A stretch of DNA of 64,000 bases, taken from contig OX465103.1 of NCBI GenBank assembly GCA_949987565.1, positions 15,509,280 through 15,573,279 of the forward strand, given 5' to 3'. Shown here in pieces: positions 55,060 through 64,000 of the stretch. Position 1 is the stretch's first letter. Every line of letters starts with the position of its first letter. The stretch is from Luidia sarsii (taxonomy: Eukaryota > Echinodermata > Asteroidea > Paxillosida > Luidiidae). Under the pieces are notes generated by a model. The model was not told where the DNA came from. It did no database searches and saw nothing but the letters and a program-made list of their open reading frames with translations. The translations under genes and the position numbers were made by a program.

Positions 55060-56560
55060 TTGCGGTTGGAGGCTGCTCCTATGATCTATGGAGAGGGCCG
55101 GGGAAGAGACTTTGGTGGAAGCATGGGACAATTCACAGCTATCAAAGAATGCTGACAGGAGTGGGTGCAAGCTAGGCTACCCCGATTGGCCCCCTATTAA
55201 ATGTACGTGTACGAGGTTTGTTCGATTCATAGTGATGGACTGCCTACGGACAGGGTAAAGTGTGCACTACATACATGTACATACCCGGTACATACACTGT
55301 ACATGTACCGGTATGTTGCGTGCACAACATGTAGCACTAGGAAAGGCCACGCAAATATTCATCTAGGCTTATCGATTTTTGTCTTCTTCCCGAAATGCAA
55401 ATCGGACAGTCCATAGTGAGGGAGGGGAGAGGGGGCTACATGTACAGTAGCTGTCAGGGAAGACTATAATTATTATAACCTTCTGGTCTCTCTCCAAAGC
55501 CACCCTCCCCCTTCCCTATTCCCTCTCTCCCTCTCTCCTTCACCCCCTCAAACTACACCCAACCCCCTTTTCCCCCACCCCCTCCCTCCCCTAGCAAGAT
55601 AATAACTGCATTTGGGTCAGGGTCAAGTTGGCTCCCAATAATGAGCAATTCTGATAAGACTCTGGGATCGATCCCAATCTGAACCCGCCCCCCACCCTAA
55701 GCAAGTCTCGTTACCTGAGAGTCCATGACGCCGACCACAGACTAAGGATGAGACCGCCGCAATTAAGCTTCCTTATATCAAGGGATCAGAAAAACATATT
55801 TTTGTTTTGTTTTCAGTTAAGTCCCGCGTTCAATAATCCTTCCATTAATGAAAAAATCATGGGAATCAAAAAGTGAAATTAGACCAAAGAGTTATTAATT
55901 ACAAAGCCACCCTTGCGATGACAACTCCCCCCCAAAAAAAATAAAATAAAAAATTAATAAATAAATAAATAAATTTAGATAAAAAAATAAAAAAATATCA
56001 CCATCTCCGGTAAAATTCCTTTTTTTTTTTTTTTTCTTTCTTTCATTCTTTCTTTCTTTCTTTCTATCTTTCATTCATTGATTGTCATCTTTAGCTGTGA
56101 TGTTTGTTATGTTAAACACCTCATTTGGCAGTTTGGGATGGTTCCTTTGGTCATCTGATGGACAGCCCAGTAGCTGGCCATCGTCAAGCAATTACAGTGT
56201 AGCTCTAGGTAATTGAAGGCCTTCGGGTCTGAGAGCTGCACCGAGACAGACATCCTGTTATTTGGAACCAAAGTGATGCCTCAGCATCATGGGAAACAAA
56301 TTATGAAGAGGAAAAAAAGGGGGGGGGGACAAAAGCCTGCAAACTGCATTTTCAGATGTTCTATGGTACCGGTACTTTACAAATACATGGATCAGGCTCA
56401 GGCATCATCTCAGTCTGACAAAACCTGAAAATCCAGGTTGTAGTTTGTTGCTGAATTCCAAGGTATGTTGTACAGAGTATTCACCGAGATAATGGGACAA
56501 AAGCTTGTCTCTACATGTATATGCCTGTGACATTATAAAGGGTAAGAGAATTATATGACC
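55060..56560. other. No recognisable gene
   Basis: Contains TACATGTA words near 55270-55315, a C/T-rich stretch (55495-55595), AAATAAAT-type runs (55930-55975) and a TTTCTTTC run (56035-56065). Confidence 0.5.
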
Positions 56561-56679
56561 GAAGCCTAAGCCCGAGCCTAAGCCTTCATTTTGTAAACGG
56601 CCTATGATTGAGATTGAGTCTCAGCTGCGGGTTCAAAATGGGGGGAGGTGGGAAGAGCCACGCCTTGAACTCAGGCTCA

Positions 56680-57605
56680 GTCTCAGGCTCAGGCCCAGGC
56701 CTAGTCTCAGGCAAAGGCTCAGACCCATACCCAGGTTCAGACCCAGGCCCAGGCCCAGGCCCAGACCCAGACCCAGATCCAGATCCAGGCCCAGACCCAG
56801 ATCCAGATCCAGACCCAGACCCAGACCCAGACCCAGACCCAGACCCAGACCCAGACCCAGACCCAGACCCAGGCACAGATCCAGACCCAGACCCAGACCC
56901 AGACCCAGATCCAGGCCCAGACCCAGACCCAGACCCAGACCCAGACCCAGACCCAGACCCAGACCCAGACCCAGACCCAGACCCAGACCCAGACCCAGAC
57001 CCAGACCCAGACCCAGACCCAGGTCCAGGCCCAGATCCAGACCAAGACCAAGACCCAGACCCAGACCCAGACCCAGGCACAGACCCAGACCCAGACCCAG
57101 GCCCAGGCACAGACCCAGACCCAGACCCAGACCCAGACCAAGGCCCAGGCCCAGGCCCAGGCCCAGACCCAGACCGAGGCCCAGGCACAGGCCCAGGCCC
57201 AGGCCCAGACCCAGGCCCAGACCCAGACCCAGACCCAGACCCAGACCCAGACCCAGACCCAGACCCAGACCCAGACCCAGACCCAGACCCAGACCCAGAC
57301 CCAGACCCAGACCCAGACCCAGACCCAGACCCAGACCCAGACCCAGACCCAGATCCAGGCCAAGACCCAGACCCAGACCCAGACCCAGACCCAGACCCAG
57401 ACCCAGGCCCAGGCCCAGACCCAGACCGAGGCCCAGGCCCAGACCCAGACCCAGACCCAGATCCAGGCCAAGACCCAGACCCAGACCCAGACCCAGACCC
57501 AGACCCAGACCCAGACCCAGATCCAGGCCCAGACCCAGACCGAGGCCCAGGCCCAGACCCAGGCCCAGGCACAGGCCCAGACCCTGACCCAGACCCAGGC
57601 TCAGA
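56680..57605. repeat. CCCAGA hexanucleotide array, about 0.9 kb
   Basis: (CAGACC/CAGGCC)n with CAGATC variants. It is open in several frames on both strands because the hexamer contains no stop in those frames, giving DPDPDP, RPRPRP, GSGSGS and VWVWVW frames of 240-330 codons. None has non-repetitive coding sequence attached. Confidence 0.97.
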
Positions 57606-58990
57606 CTAGGACCTACTGTAGCTCTGGTTCAGACCCAGCTCAGTGTCATTACCATAATACCGAGGAGCTCAAGCCTTAGTTAGTGGGGGTGCTTCAGTAC
57701 AATTCAGTCATGATTTCCTTCTTTCAAAACAGGAGGCCTGGAGAGACTAGACCAGACTGCATACATGCATCCGTAATGATCCAATTGTATGACTGTGGCC
57801 GAGCGCAGGTGTACATGTACCATAGATGTATAGGGGGGGGGTTGTCTCGAGACAGTCTCAAGACCATGTCTTGCACTGATACATCATACTCGTGCCTATA
57901 AATTGCAAGCATTTTCGCAAAACTGCACAGCAGAGGAGATGCATTTTAGTTAGTGAAGTTAGTGACATTGCCAGGAACATACTTTTCAGAAATTCTCGTC
58001 ATTGACAAAGTAACCACTTCAAGTTTGGCAGAAAGGTTTAGGACACACAAAACATGTAGGAAAAAAAAAAAAAAAAAGGATATTCACTTCGTGAAAGTGC
58101 CGACGATTCTGGACTGGCTTAAAGATAGCACTCTGATGCATTTGACGCAAAGTGGATGCCGGCAATGAAGCAAGCACAACCTGAGGTGGGTAGCCAGAGT
58201 GTGACTAGGGAGGCCAATAAGCAAACCAAAAAAAATCTACCAAGATGGACACAGTGCACGTTAGTAGCTCTGTATGTACCTGCCCGAGGTCACTCGGGTT
58301 CAGGGGGACATTTTTAGCTCAGCACACACCGCACACACTCTCATGGATTAAGCCACCGAGAACTGACAATGTCTGACAACAGGAGGGGGGGGGAGGTGTC
58401 AAGACATAGCTCTTCCCCGGCATTCTATTTATTATCAAGTCCATTTCTCTACGGTTGTTCTTCTATCTGTCTATGGGAGTCAGCTTCGCAGGAGGATTTA
58501 GTATCCTGGAGCTCCGGTTTCCCAACCCTCTTTCAATGAGCATGACAGATACCAGACTTGTCTTAACATCCCCTCCCACAATCAAAGAGACAACAAGACT
58601 GCAGACTTGTCATTGATAATTCTCGAGGGATAGCGACATTGTATTGGATTATAAAAGACGGAACCCCCCCCCCCCACAAAAAAAAAGTGATGGCTTCAGC
58701 TTGCCCCAGGATAAACTGACACTGCTTTCTTTTTTTGTCTCGCTTTCTCTCTCTCTCTTCATCTTTATCTGTCAGGGAAATCGGAAAGGAGGGGGTGGTT
58801 CCTCTGCACTCCGATTGGGTTACTGCAACCCGATACAATCACCTTCTCCGCTCGGACAACCGTTGTTCTCTCTGTTTGTTACTGCTACATGAACATAGGG
58901 CAGACCTCAGCCTTCTATGCCTCTGCCAGCAGCCAACCCTGACCCGACCCATCCCAATCTGCATGAACTTTAGCTGAGAGCATCTCGGGA
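57606..58990. other. No recognisable gene
   Basis: Mixed sequence with homopolymers (58061-58077, 58664-58686) and no domain-bearing frame. Confidence 0.5.
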
Positions 58991-58994
58991 AGAA

Positions 58995-59290
58995 TAATTC
59001 ACAAATTGTGGGTTTGGTTGGGTTAGGTTGGGGTTGGGACGAGTTGGGTCGGGTCAATTTTGGTCGGGTCGGGTCGGGTCAGTTGGGTTGGGTTGGGTTT
59101 GCTTCAGTTGGGTTGGGTTGGGACGGGCCGGGACGGGACGGGACGGGGCAGGATGGGTTTGATTGAGTTGATCTGGGTTGCGCCGTGTTAGTGTTGGGTT
59201 GGTTCATGTTAGGTTGGGTCAGGTAGGGTTTGGGTCAGGTTAGGTTGGGTCAGGTAGGGTTTGGGTCAAGTCAAGTCGGGTCGGGTCAAA
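58995..59290. repeat. GGGTT/GGGTC degenerate pentamer tract
   Basis: About 300 bases of GGGTTGGGTTGGG, GGGTCGGGTC and GGACGGGACGGG words. Multiple runs of three or more G within short distance on the plus strand. Confidence 0.9.
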
Positions 59291-61430
59291 GCTCCACTGT
59301 GTCAGCCCAGATTTACGGCTTTGGCTACTGCTGTGAGTACTGATACTGGTACAGAATACAGATACGGCTACAGCTACTGTACACTGTACATGTACATGTA
59401 CAGAACCACTTGAGGGGGGTTTAGTACACATATGTACAGGCTCCAAACATCAACTCTTCTCAAAAAACCTGTTAAGGGCCAGAGGCTTGGATGATTGGAT
59501 CATGGTGGGACATTCCTCAATGGCAGAATGGCATGGAGAAAACTGAGTCAAGAGGGAATGGGACAGTACATGTAGCTTGACAGGAGCATCTGAAACCATT
59601 TTCAGCCCCCCCCCCCAAAAGATAACTGTTTGATGACAAAAATGAAGGCCATGAGTTCTTGTTGATGACAAGATTTCAGCCTGGGGGCGGGGCCCTTGAA
59701 GTTGAATTGCCTGGTAAATGGCTAGCCTTGCGGGATCATCTTGATGGGTTACTTACTGTGTGCTTGGGGGATTCGCCACGACCCGCCTCTGGGATTCCCC
59801 GAAAGCCTTGTTGCATTGCACCTGTCGTCTTTGCGATATTGGCGTATGTACGTGTATACATGCACTTGCATTTTGGGATTGTAATTTATTTTTTACTTTT
59901 GTTTATCACTTTCTTTTTGTGGTCGGGTTTGTTGTAAAGCGCTTTGAGATTTTACGTAAGGCGCTATTATGTAGGCATTGACTATTTCACTGGATGTCAT
60001 TCTTTTTCTCCTTTTTTTCAGAAATATTGTCTCAGTTGCAACTGGCATCATGTGAGATGCTCTCCGAGTGAGCAACAGCTTACTACCTGTCCTCCCGCTT
60101 GTCCAAATTTAAAAACTACCCATTTATTCATTTCATCGGTTTTTTTTTTACAATACCCTTGCTCGAGACACAGGAAATGCTTGACGCATCAGGAGAGAGC
60201 CAGCCACCCACACACATAGTGGCTAGCCCCCCCCCCCCCCCGGCTCACGTCCAATTTTCGTTCCGATTCCAGGAAAGAAGAAGAGGCTTGTTTACTCTCC
60301 CTTTTCCCTTTACCTCAATCGGCGAGGCGAATGTGCACAATAAACCGATCTCTTCCCTCTTCCCCCTCTCCCACCAACATCACAAACCCCTCCACAAAGC
60401 ATCAACCCCTCTCCTCTTCAACCCACATGTGTGTGTGTGTGGGGGGGGGGGTCGTGTGCTTCGATGTTCCTGATGGGCAAGACGTGGACATGGGCACTGC
60501 CGGGGGAGGCCTGGGCTGACGTCAGTGGCCCGCTCCACATTGAGAATTTCTGAAATGTATATCATGTCATGCACTGACAAATTAAGGGAAGCGGGTGGAA
60601 TACACACGTCCCATAGACTGTTCATTGGGTATCCAAATATCACAACATCCCCCCCTCCCTCTTCCCTTAAAAAAAAAAAGGGGGAGACGTTGATGGATAA
60701 CTGCCATTTCACTAATGGCGGGAAAATCATGAACCGTCTCCAACAAATTTGTAGAGAGCTTGCTTTTTTTATCCATGCAGGACCTTTCTCAGGCAGAATC
60801 ACCTGTACCATACAGTACATGTACAGAGTCTGATCTCAGCTTATACAGTATAAGCTTATACAGTTTGAAGATGGTTATACATGTAGTAGAAGCCTCTCAC
60901 TGAAATATTTCTGTCTAAAATGTTGTATTTTGGGAGAAATGAGTAAAATAAATAGCTTACTTCTCACCGAGATCCAAACTATTTTTGGAACAGTACGGCG
61001 TTGAATGCTGCATTTTCGCCAAACAAATGAAGCGGTTTTTCACGATTTTCTCAAGACACGGTTGGCGGATTGAGCTGAACTTTTCACAGATGTGCTATTT
61101 CATGCATATCTTTGATCAGACAACGTATGGATGTTATTCTTTTACCTCGACCAATGTTGTGTAGGGGCTTTAATACAGATGCTTAAACTGCTAAGTCCAC
61201 CTAGTGATAAATGCAAGGATTACAAACTACACTGCAATGTGAAGCCAGTAGCTTTAGATGTACACGTGTATATCCCATTGTTCTTTACTGAGCTTTCTTT
61301 TGTCTTGATATTTTTTTTGGTTCTGCTTCAAGCTGAAGAAGATATAAGCCGTTGACTTCTTTTTGTCTCAAAACTATTTCACTTTCAAGAAAAGTTCCCG
61401 CTTAGATCAAATTCCTGCTCGATGTTTGAG
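59291..61430. other. No recognisable gene
   Basis: Element A fragments occur at 59462-59545, 60775-60800 and 61388-61415. The remainder is mixed sequence with C runs (60226-60241) and no supported coding frame. Confidence 0.5.
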
Positions 61431-61539
61431 ATTTGTGTGGGTTTTTATAGGTCAATACTGTAAGACCAAGGAGCTGTTTGCAACTTTGCTTGTATGACTC
61501 CCTCCCCCGCCCCCTCCTTAAAGACAAACCACAGGCCTA

Positions 61540-61715
61540 TTTATCAAAATTTAGGAGGGGTGGATGTTCCAATCCTAGGAAGACCTTTCTCAAAGGCTTT
61601 CTGTCATTGAGGAAGGTCCTCCTAGGATCGAAACGTCGGGCCCTCCTAATTTTTGATATCGGCTTTATGGTCATTTTAGTCAGTAAGCAGGTTGCATAAT
61701 TTTTGCATGTTTTTT
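61540..61715. mobile_element. Element A copy, compact palindromic form
   Basis: AAAATTTAGGAGGGGTGGATG, CCAATCCTAGGAAGACCTTTC, a short loop, then GAGGAAGGTCCTCCTAGGATC, GAAACGTCGGGCCCTCCTAAT. The right side continues GTCATTTTAGTCAGTAAGCAG then GTTGCATAATTTTTGC, the family terminus with one change. Confidence 0.8.
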
Positions 61716-62225
61716 TCCAATTCTGTTTTCAGGAGTTGCTATTATTTTCTCGCTTCCACACACAAACAGAAGCAATATACAGTGTACATGTACATGTAGG
61801 CCCTCACATGTGATTCCTATCAACTTAAAGAAAGATCACTTTCATATTAGTCTGGTTGTGGGGGGGGGGGTTAGGAATCCTCAAGGAATTGAGGACGGGA
61901 GATTCTACATATCGGGAAAAGTGTTAACGATTACCGCTACAAATATAACTGGCGGCTCAAATACATGTGTAGCCCATCAAAGTTACTGTACATTATACAT
62001 GTACATGCAGTTACAGTACATGGACGACATATTACACAATCCTTACTTGAGTGTTTATTGAGAAATTAGCATTGTAAGTCATATCAATGCCACAACTTGA
62101 TTGCTCTCCAAAAATTCAAATGTCAGGGATCAAATTTTGTGGAAAACAAAAACACCTGACACCGGGTCTAGTCACTGGAGATTCTTACTTGGCCTGTGGT
62201 ACAGGTACAATGTACATGTACATTA

Positions 62226-62376
62226 GATTTCATCAAAATTGTTGTAACTTAAAACCAGTCACAAGACAATAAGCGAAGCATAGAAAACACAATTTAACCA
62301 CCCTGGTTCAACTTACAATGGATTATCAATCGGAAGCTGAGATACAATGTGAAGTAAGGCTTTGTGAAATCCACCT
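62226..62376. mobile_element. Element B copy
   Basis: The left end is GATTTCATCAAAATTGTTG then TAACTT; the right end is TAAGGCTTTGTGAAATCCAC. The internal CAAGACAATAAGCGAAGC matches the family centre. More diverged than the 54346 copy. Confidence 0.7.
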
Positions 62377-64000
62377 TTAAACCACTGCAGATCCATTCTC
62401 AAATTTAGTTTCACGCTTGGCAAGCTTAGTACATTTCCACACAACTCTTTGTTTCATTTCAGAACTGCATCTAGAACCTGGGCAAATTTTGCAAGGAATG
62501 GCACAAATTCAGGAATTAAAGCTTGCAGTTATTTTAATCAACTGTAATATTTGAGTGCCATTTGTTCCTGAATTGCTTTCAGGAAAAAAAGCTCTAGACA
62601 GCCGGCCCAGTGTGGTCACACACTGCACAAGACCAACACTACAATTACACGACTAAATCCACGGTCTTGCGGATACTTTCGTCCCTCCCGAACGTGAATC
62701 ATGATGCTGCTACATGTATACCGAAGGTTCATCGTGGGGCTAGGGTTGACGAATATGAGTACTTGCACGCTTGCACGCACGCTTTCCGTTTCAAGCCATG
62801 CCTTTTCAAGCCACGCGCTTTTGTATACACCAACCATTCAATACACTCCACGCCTCAGACGCGCAAATGTCACTGCGATCATTCATTCACGGACATTTTC
62901 CGATCCGATTTGATCCAGACTGAGGAGATTCCCTTCCGCACCACACCTAATGGTTCGCAGAGCACGACATTAAAACATTTGTTCCACCTCAATAAGGAAA
63001 AAATTGTCTCCATGTCACGGTTCGTGTAATGTACTGTACATGTACATGGCACATCCCTTAACCATTTAGCATGGTTCAAAGAACATTCAGAAGTGCACTG
63101 TGTACTCATGTACATGTACCTGTACATGTAAATGTACATGTTGTACATGTATAATGTACATGTACATGTACACGTACATTTCTATTCAACAGGGCCGGGG
63201 CTAAGTTTGTTCATACGTGGTTCGCCATTATTTCTGACTAAAACCTTGACCAACGTCCATCTTTAACCACTTTGCGGGGGGACACTTTTCAGTGCCTGTG
63301 ACCAGCACTCTGGCTTTTTTGTTTAAATGTGCAAATTATAATTCTCGCTATTAGTATTAAAAAACAATCAGGAACAATAAATACCTGTGAAGTCAATCAA
63401 TAAGAGTAGACTATGTGTACATGTATGTGTACAAGCGAGTCAACCTGGCACAGATGTCTGTATGGCTTTTGTCACACAACGTACCGGTACATGTACTGTA
63501 CATGTACATGTGCGTACATGTATTTTTTTGTATGAAAACTGTAGTACAGTAGGCTGGTGAGAGTACAGTATTTTTTTCCTAAAGCAAAAGTGGTGCCCGG
63601 ATTCGGAGGACCAGGCGAATAACACCACCACCAGCCCACCAAATTCTGAGATCCCAGAACTAGGTTGAGAACAGTTCCAAGGGAGAGTCAAAGAACATGT
63701 ACTGTACACATGTACATGTACGCACGGGTTGTACATGTACAGTGTACATGTACATGTACAGGTACATGTCATGTACATGTAATATCACTGCAGGGGATTC
63801 CAGGCAGTGTTACACAACATCTCGAGTTCAGTTCTCATTACCAATCCTACAGTATCTGTTCAAATCATATATTTTTCTTTTCAAATTTCAAATGCTGAGG
63901 TCAATTCACACAGTGTACTGGTACTGTAGTTTTAAGCGACATGACTTTTCAACAAGGGTGATTTCTTTCCTCTCAGTCTCTCTCTCTCTCAGTCTCTCTC
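62377..64000. other. No recognisable gene; TGTACA words
   Basis: TACATGTA arrays at 63028-63050, 63110-63180, 63480-63520 and 63700-63780; the window ends in a CT microsatellite (63972-64000). The frame 62610-63029 has no known domain. Confidence 0.5.

Noticed and set aside
56586..57609. Gly-Ser, Arg-Pro, Asp-Pro and Val-Trp frames of 244-333 codons
   Set aside because: Hexamer array with no stop in several frames; overlapping on both strands, no flanking exon evidence.

Overview
The window is animal nuclear DNA. It has split exons with canonical GT-AG introns, no operons or bacterial-type gene packing, long introns, abundant simple repeats and many short non-autonomous DNA transposons. The protein evidence and the repeat style (palindromic ACATGTAC tracts, small inverted-repeat elements, tRNA-derived repeats) fit a marine invertebrate, possibly a lower deuterostome, but the sequence alone does not fix the species.

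One gene is certain: a plasma membrane calcium-transporting ATPase (PMCA, P2B-type P-ATPase) on the minus strand. Ten consecutive coding exons lie between 19042 (5' side) and 4497 (3' side). All splice sites are GT-AG, all phases agree, and together they give about 733 uninterrupted residues running from transmembrane segment 3 through the phosphorylation, nucleotide-binding and hinge domains to segment 10 and the first residues of the calmodulin-binding tail. The first ~360 residues and the regulatory tail are not visible. The tail should lie left of base 1 or in a short exon I could not recognise. The N-terminal exons should lie right of 19042, in the 200-N gap, or beyond 64000.

Layout: 1-690 purine triplet repeat; 690-4496 non-coding sequence with a tRNA-like repeat, a 24-bp array and two inverted-repeat elements; 4497-19042 the PMCA exons, whose introns are largely filled by strand-asymmetric repeats (GA, CT, ACAG, a 150-bp minisatellite, a 45-bp array); 19125-19324 assembly gap; 19677-20415 GGGCA/GGGGA array; 20.4-64 kb no recognisable gene, but arrays of TGTACA palindromes, GAGAAG, a 26-bp unit, GGCTA, GGGACAGGGA, CCCAGA and others, plus several short transposons with terminal inverted repeats and a second 200-N gap (49959-50158). 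Nearly all long open frames in the window are translations of these repeats.

The most unusual signals are: (1) TACATGTA-type arrays that sit exactly at TA dinucleotides of otherwise conserved repeats, with empty and filled versions of the same site in this window; (2) the exon carrying the catalytic aspartate is bracketed by about 1 kb each of CU-rich and GA-rich intron sequence that could pair in the pre-mRNA; (3) a ~75-bp array carrying an octamer-like AATATGCAT motif about ten times; (4) several small transposon families, some with copies close to PMCA splice sites.
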